Below, in pieces: positions 46,789-59,212 of a stretch of DNA of 64,000 nucleotides; the first letter of the stretch is position 1; each line of letters starts with the position of its first letter. The notes under the pieces were generated by a model that did not search any database, was not told where the DNA came from, and saw only the letters and a list, made by a program, of their open reading frames with translations. The stretch lies in contig JAOVFP010000006.1 in the NCBI GenBank assembly GCA_025738555.1, positions 5,332,001 through 5,396,000 of the forward strand, given 5' to 3'. The translations under genes and the position numbers were made by a program. The DNA comes from Cyathus striatus. Taxonomy: Eukaryota > Basidiomycota > Agaricomycetes > Agaricales > Nidulariaceae.

Positions 46789-49700
46789 CTAAACGTAAGT
46801 CAGTTTAAATCCATGCGATTTTCGACAGGGGAAACTCGTACTTTCTACCAGACCTCTAACGTTCCATGTATTTATCCAAAGGAGCTCTGTCAACGCTGAC
46901 TCGACAGTGCATCCACAGTCCAAGAAATCGGCATTTTCTAGGTTATATATTCTTGATCTATTCTTATTATTCGTCGCTTTAGATTTTGAGATTGTGCGAG
47001 GACCAGGAACACCATCGACACGGAACTCGCCCGATGTAACCGAACTATCCTGTTTGCTGTGACGTTCATGCCGGTGTTTAATGCAAGTAGTGTTTCCAAA
47101 ATCGGTCGTAAGGCACTCAAGCGCGACAAGGCGATCAGTATACCCTAGAGCTGCCAGCGTACGGCTTCCGTCATACCCCATCTTGCGAGTGGCGTTTGAT
47201 AGTGCGTGAGGGCCGTTCTTCATAAACGTATCGACTTCGTCTGAATATTTAATGTTAATAGCTGCGGTTTGTAAAAGACATATATCGACTCACTCGCAGC
47301 GGGCTTTGCAGATTCTTCGATATTATCCCTCAATTTAAACTTCCTGCCCCCAGTGCGTATTCCATCAGACCGTGAAAACGGCAATTTTGTTCGACTCTTT
47401 TCCATATCTGGAGCTACATGCGAAATAAAAATAGATAAAACTTTAGGTATAGATCACTTACTGATAAATAGACAACTCTGGTTTTCCACAGCCTTTTCCA
47501 TATCATCGTTTTCGTTATCGTCTTTCTTAACACTCGACTCGTATTTCTTAACACTCGACTCGTATTTCTTCCTAGAGCTTATCGAGCTCTGTCCGTAGAT
47601 GTATTTTGTTTTGTCGGCGTGATTAGAAAGGGGAACTTGCGGTTCGAGGAAAATCTTCGTCTCTCTTCGCAGGAAAGAAGTCCACGGCGACGGGGCATCT
47701 GGTGAGGGGACATCTGGCGTTTGGGTAGGATTTCCTGAAAAGCTGCTTACAAGCGAATCAGATGCGACATCTATATATTGTTAAATGTTATATGTTAGAT
47801 CGAGCTGTGAAGTAAACTCACCTTTAAGCTGTTCCTGCATACTATCAATATCGACATAACGCTTAATTGAGGATGACTTCGCATCTTCGAACGTCCAAAG
47901 GTCTCCATCGTCTTACAATGTGGCGCGAACATTACTAACTGCTAGGAATATAATACACGACTTATTCTTACCTAATGCGATCCCCTCTTCAATAGGCTTT
48001 GGTAGACCGTAGTCCATCATTGTAGGAACAGTTGAAAATGTATAGCCTGTAGTACGTGTCACCATTAGCTGACGCTACAGAAATGAATATGTATTTTATG
48101 CTTACAGTGATGTTCCAGTGGAGCTGGCGTACGCGTTTGTAGCCCGTTGATATCCAGTGCGGAATACGTATCTGGAACGGTGATAAACTAATAGGTGCTA
48201 GGAGAATAAATATGCGAAATATTCTTACCTAATGTCATCCCCTCGCCAGTAGGCTTTGGAAGATCGTAGTCTCCCATTGGAGGCAGAGTAGGAAATGTAT
48301 AGACTACAGAACACACCGAAATTAGTTGAAGCTATAGAAATGAATACAAGTTTTATGCTTACAGAGACCGCCCAGTGGAGTTGGCATACACATTTGTACT
48401 CCCCCAGGCATCGTTAATTGGTCAGCGGGCTTTGAAAGGCTGTGTCCACACACTAGTACGCGCCAACATAAATTATTACTACAAGGTGAATATATTATTA
48501 AAGCTTACCTGATTCCATACCCTCGCTAATGGGCTCTAGCAGCGTTGGTATTCCATTGATATCCAATGCGGTATCTTTGTCTGAAGCAGTAATAAATGAT
48601 GTGTTCCCACAAGAGTTACAAGTAGCTCACGTGTAGTATTAGACTCAGTGTTAACTGATGTATGCTCGTTGACGAGCATAGTTAGGGTGTCGGAGGGAGC
48701 ATATTCCTCGTCGACGTGAGCCGACATACGGTCCTCCTCTATTGGTGGCTCATGGGAAACATGCGTCGACGTAGAATCTACAGTATGTGGTAACATTAAT
48801 TAGTGCTAGGGTAATAAATGTGCGAGTCATGCTTACCTGATGTCATCCCCTGATCAATGGGATGCACTTGTGGCTCAGTGATAACTGGTGACTGCTCATC
48901 AACCGGTATAAAACCTCTGACGTCTAAGATACCAGAGAATATTAATTTATGCTATGAAAGTGAATATAAACACTAACTGGAATTATTATCATCGTCAGTG
49001 GGATTTTCACTCACTGCCATCCCCTGATCAACGTTCATTTGTAGCTCAATGATAGCCGGTGGCTGCTCATCAACCGGTATGAAACCTCTGACGTCTAAGA
49101 TACCAGAGAATATTAATTTATGCTATGAAAGTGAATATAAACACTAACTGGAATTATTATCATCGTCAGTGGGATTTTCACTCACTGCCATCCCCTGATC
49201 GACGTTCATTTGTAGCTCAATGATAGCCGGTGGCTGCTCATCAACCAGTATGAAACCTCGGACGTCTAAGATACCAGAGAATATTAATTTATGCTATGAA
49301 AGTGAATATAAACACTAACCGGAATTATTATCATTGTCAGTGGGATTTTTACTCACTGCCATCCCCTGATCGACGTTCATATGTAGCTCAGTGATAACCG
49401 GCGGCTGCTCGTCAACCGGTATAAGGCCTGTGACGTCTAATATACCAGGGAACATTAACTCATGTCATGAAAGTGAATATAGACACTTACTGGAATTATT
49501 ATCGTAGTCAGTGGGATTTTCGCCCACTGAAGGAGTCCGTACATTGTCACACATACGGTTCTCCTCTACTGGAGACTCTTGGGTAACAGGCATCGATGTA
49601 GAATCTACAGTACGCGGTAACATTAATTGGTGCTAGGGTAATACATGTACGAGTCATGCTTACCTGATGTCATCCCCTGATCAACGGGATGCATTTGTGG

Positions 49701-50338
49701 CTTAGCGATAACTGGTGACTGCTCGTCAACAGACATAAGGCCTCCGACGTCTAAGATGCAGGAGAATATTAATTTATGCTATGAAATATACATAAACATT
49801 TACCAGGATTATTATTATCGTCAGTGGGAATCTCGCCCACCGAAGGAACCTGTAGATTGTGGCACATATGGTCCTCTACTAGGGTCTCATGGGGCACAGG
49901 CATCGACGTATAACCTACAGTATGCAGAACCGGTAACTGCTCGTCGACAGTCATAAGTCCTCGCACGTCTAAAATATTAGAGATGTTAATTTAAGAAATG
50001 AAACTGAATACGAACACATACCGGAATCATTCTCATCGTTACTAGGCTTTTCACTTGATGAAGGAGTCAGTGGATTATCTGAAACTATTCCGGATATCAT
50101 CTAATCCCCCAGTTACAACATAATGCCGATTTAACAGACTAAAGACTTACCGCCACCACAGGAGAAATCTCATCTGAATTCGCAACTTTTTCTTTTTTCG
50201 TTCATTCAGGAGGGATGTGTTCGTAGTAAAGGGGCGTGAACCCAGCCTGGAAGACCTTCGAACGGGCGCTCCCCCGCCAATATTCGATGCGGAGCTCCTG
50301 GTCTTTGGTTTGGAAGAAGAGGATAATGGAGAAGACAT
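46789..50338 (-). CDS. Modular hypothetical protein built from duplicated exons
   Basis: Starts at 50338 (MSSPLSSSSKPKTRSSASNI) with a basic segment, then many short exons separated by introns of about 50-60 bp. One module type reads DVRGFIPVDEQPPAIIEL, QMNVDQGMAVSENPTDDDNN; another DSTSMPVTQESPVEENRM; another GYTFSTVPTMMDYGLPKPIE. The C-terminal exons are unlike these: DVASDSLVSSFSGNPTQTPD, a KKYESSVKKYESSVKKDD stretch, MEKSRTKLPFSRSDGIRTGG, then VDTFMKNGPHALSNATRKMG to a stop at 46789. Junction phases at the last three introns agree. Frame problems near 50170 (A-rich run) and 48600 are unresolved. Acidic repeats and basic ends suggest a disordered scaffold; function unknown. It sits beside the 320-bp satellite. 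Confidence 0.6.
48920..49432. repeat. 171-bp exon-plus-intron tandem duplication, three units
   Basis: ACGTCTAAG occurs at 48920, 49091, 49262 and 49433, exactly 171 bp apart. Each unit is one coding exon of about 117 bp plus one intron of about 54 bp of the modular gene, so exons were added without shifting frame. Confidence 0.93.
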
Positions 50339-50459
50339 TGAACTATAGATAGAGGAAAGCACGATAAGAAATGTCGTGAAAAAATGTCGTTCACAAATAA
50401 CTTCATTCATTGTTTTATTTACATAGACGAAGTTGAACAAACACAGCATAGCCTTATTT

Positions 50460-51970
50460 CGGACATCGCTTATATTCGATCATAATCGAATAAATCAAGA
50501 TCTGAGCATATGAAACGACGGCCGCCATGATTTGTATTCTGAACACATGGAACGCCGGCCGCCCTGATTCTTTAATCGAGATCTTACAAATCCTTTCCAA
50601 AGGATCGCAGATCTAAGTAGCGGAAACATAATAAAATATTGCGTTCCATAGTTTGGTCATCTTGCCCCCCATTCTCCCCTTTTATCCTCTCGCTCTCATC
50701 TTTCTATCTCTGAGACTCCTTTTCCTTGTGACAACTTGTAAGTTTTTATCGTTTTCTCCAGCATACGACGTAACTTGAAATTGAGATTATAGCAGAGATG
50801 TAAGAGTATCTTCACCCCTGATACTTGACAGCGTACGATTTTCCCTCCAAGCTTAAGACGTATCATTGACCCCATCTCATGTTATAGAGCCTCATTTATC
50901 TTTTATTTCACTCCTTGTATTTGACAGGGTACGTATTTCCCTCCAAGCATAAGAGTATGATTGACCCCATATCATTTTATAGGTTGTACTCGCTGATACT
51001 TGACAGTGTATGTTTTTTTCCCTCCAAGCATAAGATGTACGATTGACATTTCGTTTTATAGATTCTGATTTACTCTTGTAACAACTTGTACGTTTTTATT
51101 GTCTTCGCTGGTGTATGACGTTACATAAAATAAAAAATATAGCAACGATATGTGGGTATATTTTGACCCCCCTGATACTTGACAGCGTACGTATTTACCC
51201 TCCAAGCATAAGATGAACAATTGACCTCTTCACATTCTATAGATGAGACTCTGCTTCGCTGTGTCTCTTGTACTCGCTCGACTATCGCTCGACTTGTAAG
51301 TTTTAATCAGTTGTACGTTTTTATTGTCTTCGCCATCGTATGACATTACTAAAATCGAAAATATAGCAAAGATGTGTGGGTATATTTCGACCCCCCTGAT
51401 ACTTGACAGCGTACATATTTTCCCTCCAAGCATAAGATGAGCAATTGACCTCTTCACATTCTATAGATGAGACTTTGCTTCGCTGTGTCTCTTGTACTCG
51501 CTCGACCATCGCTCGACTTGTAAGTTTTTATCATCTCCTACACTCATACGACACTCACAAATACGAATACCTTCTGTACGTTTTTCCCTCTAAGCATAAA
51601 ATGTAAGATTGAGCCCCGGTGCTGGAGAGGTTAGTATACGGAGGTTTATAGGTCGGTCAAACGTATTGAAGGGGTCTCAGTGCGTTTAAAATCAGATTCA
51701 TTTTCACCCCTTTCATGAGTCAGGAATTACAGCACCGAGACGCCATAATTAACGCTCGGTTTATTGCTTAGTAATATCATTCGGCCGTAACCCCTTCTCA
51801 TTTTATAGACAATACACTGCTTCGATGTTTCTCTTGTAGTTACCAGAACCGTATATATTGGGGTAGTTATAGTAGTAACCCCCATTTCTTGTAGACTTCT
51901 CCCTAGATTTATACCAAGACTATATAATAGTAGTAATGTTTTTGAAATCCACGAGCATTAGGTTTGTATA
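50460..51970. repeat. Dispersed tandem words upstream of the modular gene
   Basis: CCTGATACTTGACAGCGTAC followed by CCCTCCAAGCATAAGATG and ATTGACC occurs about six times (near 50813, 50925, 50995, 51172, 51397, 51575), some with the added block CTCGCTCGACTATCGCTCGA. No coding seen. Confidence 0.8.
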
Positions 51971-52720
51971 GATACCTATAATACCTTACTTTCCTACCAT
52001 CTTAGATAGATGCAATATTATATTTAATGACGATATCCAGCCTTTATGAAGTGTCGGACACATTTGGTGAACGTGTTTAACCGGGATCTGTGTTACGAGC
52101 ACTATAAGTATCTAATAGCCACCAAGCGCATGCCGCACACCAATTTGTATATGTTACCCTACCTTCCGACCGTCTTAGATAGTGGCAATAGTATATCCAA
52201 TAATGATATCCAACTTTACGCAGTGTCAGACACATTTGGTGAACATGTTTGACTTGGATTTGTGTTACGAACACAAGTATCTAATAGCCACGAACCGCAT
52301 AACCCACACTGGTTTGCATACATATCTACATTATCCTACCTTCCAACCATCTTAGATAGTTGCAATAGTATATTTAATAACAATATCCAACATTTACGCA
52401 GTGTCAGACACATTTGGTGAGCATCTTTAACTTAGATTTGTGTTACGAGCATTATAAGTACTTTCAGCTACCAACCGCATACTCCACACTGGTTTTTATA
52501 TGTACCTGTGTTACCCTACCTTCCGACTGTCCTAGATAGTTTTAATAGAATATTTAATAGCGATATCCAACCATTACGCAGTGTCAGACACATTTGGTGG
52601 ATATGTTTAACTTGGATTTGTGTCATGAGCATTATAGCCACCAACCACATACCCCACACTGGTTTGGATATATCCTTATGTTACCCTACATTCTATTTAA
52701 TAACGATATCCAACCTTTAA
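51971..52720. repeat. About 165-180-bp tandem repeat, four copies
   Basis: GTGTCAGACACATTTGGTG or a close variant recurs near 52058, 52219, 52397 and 52578, together with ACCCTACCTTCCGAC and TAATAGCCACCAA. Small open frames across it are by-products. Confidence 0.85.
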
Positions 52721-54516
52721 ATGAGATTGCTGGCGTGAACATGAATGATATGTATCACGCTCACACTCATCTATAGTATATTTCGGTAATGTAGTTAACT
52801 GTTATATATATCTTGAGTGTGAACAGTAAAACACCTTGAGCAATATATAATTCCATTCCCTTTCGTATCCGTATTACAAAGTTATACAATAAGATATATG
52901 TACAATAATAGATAGTATACAACTCTACTCCCGTCCTACCCGTATTACCAAGATATACAACAAGATATATGTACATTAAACGATGGTCTATAAACTATAT
53001 TATATTACAAACTATTTTCAAAGCTGATCACAATCGTTGTTGAAGTCCATTCGAAGGTATCCTGAACTGCCCCATTTCGCTCCACCGTTCTTGTAATAAC
53101 GCTCCCAGGTACGCGAATAAATATGCATCGTCGCTATAGCTTTTCCATTGCGTTTGAATCCTCGGAGCGTAAAGTGTCGCTCCGTGTCCGAATTACTGTC
53201 GTGGAATGGTGCTCTGAAGCACGGGGATTTAGAGGAAACACGAAGGAGCGACTAAAGACTTACAACAGGACCCAGTGTCATATATTTCGGCGATTCCCCC
53301 GCCACATATTTCGATACACTGTGCGTCGTGCGGCTGCCTCTGCTTCCATTCGTTCGCGGCAGGTCATACGATTGCCTACTGGATGGTAGACGAGAATAGG
53401 CTATTACACACATTAAGTACGCGAAACTGTAATTGAAAAGAGAAAAAACATACGGCCATTACGTTGTTGGTTTGGACTAAAAGTAACAAGTTGTGAGAAC
53501 AATAAATAGCGACGAATAGATAAAACTTACCAATGCTAAACACGTTATGAGATTAGGAAGGACGAGAGTACGAGGTGGATAGGGATGAGTGCGAACTGTT
53601 CGTTGTGAGAATAACAAATAGTGACGAATAGCTTAAACCTACCAATACTAAAGAACATTGTAAGATCACGATAGACAAACAAGAATTTGGTAGGATGAGC
53701 GTGAAGTGTTTGTTGCGACTAGGAGAGAGATCAAGCAAAAGTGCTGTAAGGTGGAATCATTGCAGAAAAGGAAGTTGAGAAAAAAAACGATAATCAAACA
53801 TACGAAGATCTGTTAACAGCAAGAGAAAAGTAAGGAATGCGGCACGATCGTCCATACCAGATGAGAAGGATATGTAAGACCATTTGTCTTTGCAAGCTAA
53901 TAACGTATAGAGATTATGAGAGAACCAAGAAAGAGGTGTTACGAAGAGCATTACGACAAGCGTATAGAATTGGTTTATAGGGACTTGATAAATAATAAAG
54001 AGTCGCTTGGATTTTGAAACGTTCAAAATGAAGTAGAATGTTAGTTAACTTGGACGGTACCTCCTTGGTTATTCCTGAGACTTGGCATTCTGAACAACTG
54101 AACCATTTACTTCGCTTATATCTTTCCAGTGCAAGTCGAGTGACCAATCTTCCTTGCATATTTCTTTCAAATGGCATTCAAGCTACAATCGAGTAGCATT
54201 CGAGTTAGTGTTGCACCCACTCCGCTCGAAAGCTTCTGAGCCGCTGAACTGAGCCGAAATTAAGCTAAGCGAAGCGAGTGGCTGTGACCATGGTGCCTTT
54301 CAAGCGTCCCCAGTTGGTTAGCAGCATACCGAATTTGGTATAAACTCCCTAGCTACATCTGACTGAACGGCTTCTGATCTGTAGCTTGGGAAGCGAGTAG
54401 TTCAGAGGTAATTCCGCTTTCAAGGCAACGCTAGTTCGAGTAAGAAAAAATTCGAGTGACATACATTATAAGTGGAATTTCAAGCTTGTATAAAATCTAC
54501 GATAGTACATAACAAA
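52721..54516. other. No gene supported
   Basis: AT-rich. A roughly 115-bp segment (AGCGACGAATAG, ACTTACCAAT) is duplicated at 53497 and 53612. 52800-52985 has two copies of ACAAGATATATGTACA. Open frames are short and featureless. Confidence 0.5.
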
Positions 54517-55724
54517 TTATATATAACTATAGTCATCAGGTACTACGATCCCATTGCTTGCCATCGTTGCAACCATACTACGTAATTTCTTATCTTGTTC
54601 GGAAATTAATAGCTCCTTTTGTTCTAGCTCAATTTTTCGCTGCTCCAGCTCTTCCTCTCGTTGCTGCAGCTCTGATGCAAGCTTAAAATATTGAGCTTGT
54701 TTGGACTTTCGAAGGTCGGAAATCAGGAGCGTGAACTTGTTCACAATATCAGTGGTTTGTTGGCGGGAAAATTCGGAGTCTTCAGATAGGGTTCGTGAGG
54801 TGTAATGGATAGTACCGGTGCTCTCGCCGGAATGCTGCCCCATAACCATAATCCAGGAGTGGGTCTCCTCCACCAACCTTTCTGCCTAGGAATTACATTA
54901 GTACGGACCTAAAAGACAAACTACCATGTACCTTTGCAATTACAATTCCAATCTCTCGATTGAAACATTTCGTCGCATCTTTGCGCACAGTGATTGGATT
55001 CCTTAAAGAACATGGCCTCCAAACGGCTGCAGAGGCATTACAAGTAAGTATTATATATTAAATCACGATAGGTTTACCCACGATATTCTTGGTTTCCCTT
55101 TAGGACACCAATAACTCTCCCATGCCTTTGATATTTCTTAAACGACGGTGCAAGAACGTCAGAAGGTGAAGGCGATGTTTGTTGGCTGCGAGAAGGTGAT
55201 GATCTTTGGCTTGGCGAAGGAGAGTTTGTAGTCTGTTGCAGTACGTTTTGAGGCGATGATTGCTGGCTCTGGTCTAGAACTATAGCGGTAGGGGGTACTT
55301 GGGTGGGAGGGGGTTCGCTGTTTGTGACACTGAATGCTCGCCTACCAATAGTTGAGGGTCGATGTTAGGATTTTCGTTGCACTTACAAAATACTTCAATC
55401 AAAAAATTGGAAGCAATGAAAGTGAATTAAATTTACTCACCACGTTCTCTATAGCGGTAGGGGGTACTTGGTTGGGAGGGGGGTTCGCTGTTTGTGGCAC
55501 TGAATGCTCGCCTACCAATAGCTGAGGGTCAATGTTAGGGTTTTCGTTGCACTTACAAAATACTTCAATCAAAAATTTGGAAGCAATGAAAGTGAATTAA
55601 ATTTACTCACCAGGTTCTCTATGTATTTTCGACCAGCTTTTGTGTGTATACACTCGTGTAAGAATGGACGACCGACGCATGACCGGCATTGTCTATGCTT
55701 CTTTTTGGATGACGCACGAGGCAT
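54517..55724 (-). CDS. Coiled-coil hypothetical protein with duplicated exon; divergent partner of the KDZ transposase
   Basis: Starts at 55724 (MPRASSKKKHRQCRSCVGRP, a Cys/His-containing basic head). Two copies of an exon with CNENPNIDPQLLVGEHSV follow, about 165 bp apart; the second lost one C in a C run near 55316, causing a frameshift relative to the first. Then a Ser/Gln/Pro-rich stretch, RKDATKCFNREIGIVIAK, and the last exon, AERLVEETHSWIMVMGQHSG to a long Glu/Gln/Lys coiled coil (LQQREEELEQRKIELEQKEL). The Arg/Lys-Asp-Ala block plus coiled coil may mediate oligomerisation. It faces away from the KDZ transposase across 344 bp, so the two may share a promoter. The frameshift might make it non-functional or be a homopolymer error. 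Confidence 0.6.
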
Positions 55725-56068
55725 AATAACGAGAAGGGAAAGCTTTGGATAAAAATGGATACAATGTTTTCAGTGTAGAGAGGTGAGAAGGAACGAGTTT
55801 TTTGATGTGGGGGGGTACCATATTCAACATAAGGAAGGACAATTTTTTAGCATACGTAGTAGTACACCGACAATGTGCCTGAGCAAGTCACCAAATAAAT
55901 AGACGTAAACAAAGTTTAATCACCATTAAGCGATCACCCAATGATCGTCAGGGGCCTAAAGAACCCAGATATGATCTTAATGCTATGTCAGGAAAGTTTA
56001 TTTATGTTTCCTATCCCTGTAACTTACACCATAAAATATTTTTGCACGATTCGTAACTGCTGCTTATT
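55725..56068. promoter_or_regulatory. Divergent promoter region
   Basis: 344 bp between two start codons pointing outward; AT-rich, without a clear TATA box. A shared promoter is inferred from the arrangement only. Confidence 0.4.
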
Positions 56069-59000
56069 ATGTCTTCAATTCCTCGTTCTCGTCGAGCTTC
56101 CGAGCTAGATAATATTCGGCCTTAAAGAGCTGTGCGCCCACGGCTACCCAACCCTCCAGAAAGCAATTCATCCTCACGTTTCATTGTCTTGTCTCCGCAG
56201 AAGAAACCACGCCAGGTTAGAGGGAGAAAGACTACAAATACTGGACGACGTTCAAAAAATACGAAATTGTCGCAGCCAAGTCCTCCTGTTTTGACAGGAC
56301 CATCAATTGAAACTAGTTTTCACGCGGATTATGATATTAATATTAGCGAGCCATCTCAAAATGACGCAGTAGATAACATGCAAGCTGAACATAGCGGTGT
56401 CGATAATAGCTTTCAAGCATATCAGGACTGCGTCACTTACGGAGATGTTATGTTTGAGCAAATAAGCCATGAGCTGTTTGTTGTACAAGGATGGGATTAT
56501 AAACGGAAAAGCGGGCAACATGTAAGTGATACTTATTCAAGTTACTCTTAGCTTACGCAAAATCAGTTGCATTGGTTTCATCTGCAGTGGTGGTTAGTAG
56601 ATGGATGCATGACCGCCACTTGTACCTGCCGTTCGCATCAAAAATGCGTACATGTACAGTATATTGACATATTTGGGAGAGAAATGTTTCTAAATGTTGC
56701 CGATGTTCCTAAAGGTATCCCATTTCATTGGCAATAATTAATTTCCATTATTCACTCTTGTCTCGCAGTACCATCAGATATTAAGCTTTTCAAACTTGAA
56801 AAAACAGCTAATGGAATGCAATACTGGTTTACTGTTCGCTCAGGGGATGGTCTAACCGATCGAGTTTTTGTAACTTACGATGGAAAAAAAGATGGTACTG
56901 GTAATTGGGAGTGCCGGAAGTGCCGAATTTCTTGTGCACATATTTGTAAGGCACAAGAGCTGTTACTGCAGTCAACAGAAGGTTCGGCTGATGGTCCGGA
57001 GGCCACAGGTTCGGCATCATTTGGATTTGGATTTTACTCATCCGATCTAATTGTCCGTAATAGACGATTCATTTGGCTCAGGTCCTGAACAAGATAAGGC
57101 CATATCATATCTGGCAATAATGCCCCCGATATGGGCATCTTTGCAATTAGACGAGCAGCTCTATGTTAGGCGTCGAAGGCCTTTTCAATTATTTGCCCCT
57201 CTAATTGAAATAGGGAGTGATGCCCGCTGTATATGTGGCGTTCAAAAATCAGGTGAAGGACCATTCGTTGAACGAGAATGCACTATATATGGATTATGCA
57301 GCGCTCAGAAGACTAAAATTCAACTTATGCAATGCACAGTATGTCCCGCATCTGCTGGACGTTATATTGGCCCCGACTGCCGATGTATAGAAGTTCTTAA
57401 TCTCAACAATAGGTACCTATTCACGCACGAGCTACTGGAACACTACACATCCGCGTTCTCGACATCCCCAACACCATTCGTTGCCTTCGTTCAAAACATC
57501 TCACGCGCTTACGAGAGTTCTTTGGAAGGAGTTCCTTTTGTGTCTGACAAGATATTTCGTTCCACATGGTTTTCTTATGCAGATCTTATTTCTTGGGGAA
57601 ACGACCTGGCATGCCAACACTGTGGACCGACACCGGATGAAGTCATATTTGATGGGGTTTCCATCTCGTTCAGTCGTAAGCAAGTTCGAAACACAATTAG
57701 GCCGCCTACCGTGATTGTGGAGGAATCAGAAAGCAAAAACAGTCGCTATATACCTTCCCCTCAGCTAATAGAAAATCGGAAAATACGTCGGCTTGTGCGC
57801 GATATCGTTGGGCTAAAGTCATATCTGCGAAACTCTGACTTACAGCCGCGTATGGACGACGACGCTGAAATCGGTACTGAGGACGATGATGAGACTGGAC
57901 GGACTCAATCACGCATCCTATCCGCCAAGAGAAAAAGAATACTGGAAATTGAAAGCCGGCTGAAGGATATTCCGTCGCTTCTGACACAATTAGAATCAGT
58001 CAACTCAAGTTTAGGGGCATTGGCGAGACGACTATTTCGGGAAAATATGAGCGAGAAAACAAATTGGCCACATTCATCTTACATTACCTTACTTCTTGAG
58101 GTGCGCGCTGAGAAATACTGAACCATATTTTACTCAATAATATCCACAGATAGCTGCGGATGAATCCGTGGTTCAAATGGTGAACATGCCAGCACTTGTG
58201 GCACTGAAGGGATTTATAACCAAACCCGACGATAACGCATTATCACGCTTGACTGGTATTCCATCTTTGTACTTGGTACTGCGGCATGAAAAACAAGTAC
58301 TTGGCAAGTATTCGGATGATCTCTTTGGCGTATGTTTCTGGATCCGTGATCGAGCAGAATTTTTGTTGGACAAGCTCATACGCCAAAGTTCTGCCCCACA
58401 GACACTTAGTATCCCGGAGGTCGAGTCTGAGGACTGGAAATTAGTAAGTACTTCATATATATCTAAGCAATGATTTAACCCCTGTTTAAAATGCTAGACA
58501 GGATCATGCTATAGCATGCCGAAAGTTCGGAATAGACCACAATACCCGAACTTGAAACATGATCAGGTAGAAGATAAGTCCATATCAGGAAGAGGTGAAA
58601 AATGTGCCAAGTACTATGCTCAATATTCACAGCAACGTCTAATGGGAGGAATCATGGTCGCATGGTGCACACATTCCATCTGTTATGGCTTTCATTGCAT
58701 CCCGAGAAGCGAAGGTCGCAACGATGTCTTCTCAGCCTTGTATACCCACTGGAAAGTCCCACCTAAGCGTGTTATCTACGATTTTGCATGCGCTTTGGGG
58801 CCTTACTGCATGACGAGAGAAGGAGGTTTCTTTGCTAACACCCAGTTTCTGATCGATCGGTTTCACGCTTCAGGTCACACGAAGTGCTCCACCGCATGCT
58901 TTTTAGGAACATATCAAGTTGCTGATCCAAGACTGAAGACCCTCAATTCAAGTGCAGCCGAGTGTGGTAATTCGGTTATAGCACGCATTAGAAAGTCCGT

Positions 59001-59109
59001 TAGTTATATGGGACAATATCGCGCAACGTTGTACATGAGGACATTTCTTTCGATTTGGAACCAATCAAAGACAAGGAAAATGAAGGAGGGGAAAAGCGGT
59101 GGAACCTAG
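56069..59109 (+). pseudogene. KDZ-superfamily transposase, HMGXB3-like/CxC4 type, one nonsense codon
   Basis: Exon 1 is 56069-56521 (MSSIPRSRRASELDNIRP), interrupted by TAA at 56123-56125. Exon 2 starts at 56588 with a Cys/His cluster (TATCTCRSHQKCVHV, SWIM-like). Next come NWECRKCRISCAHICKAQ and an intron from about 57007 to the AG before 57064. A long exon holds CICGVQKSGEGPFVERECT and CPASAGRYIGPDCRCIE. The catalytic-type region reads GGIMVAWCTHSICYGFHCIP, VIYDFACALGPYCMTREG, DRFHASGHTKCS and NSSAAECGNSVIARIRKSVS, which I recognise as the fungal KDZ family related to vertebrate HMGXB3. Apart from the early stop every exon is open, so inactivation was recent. KDZ enzymes move DNA by cut and paste. 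Confidence 0.8.
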
Positions 59110-59212
59110 CTTGATTAATATGCCATATCAATATATTAGTCAAAACATATTAGTGATAGACAACCTTTGAAATCGATGCTCGGGGGGATTGGAATTTTTT
59201 CTAGAATGTTTC

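Noticed and set aside
53123..53389. Arg-rich 88-codon frame
   Set aside because: No family, splice context or neighbour supports it; composition follows local repeats.
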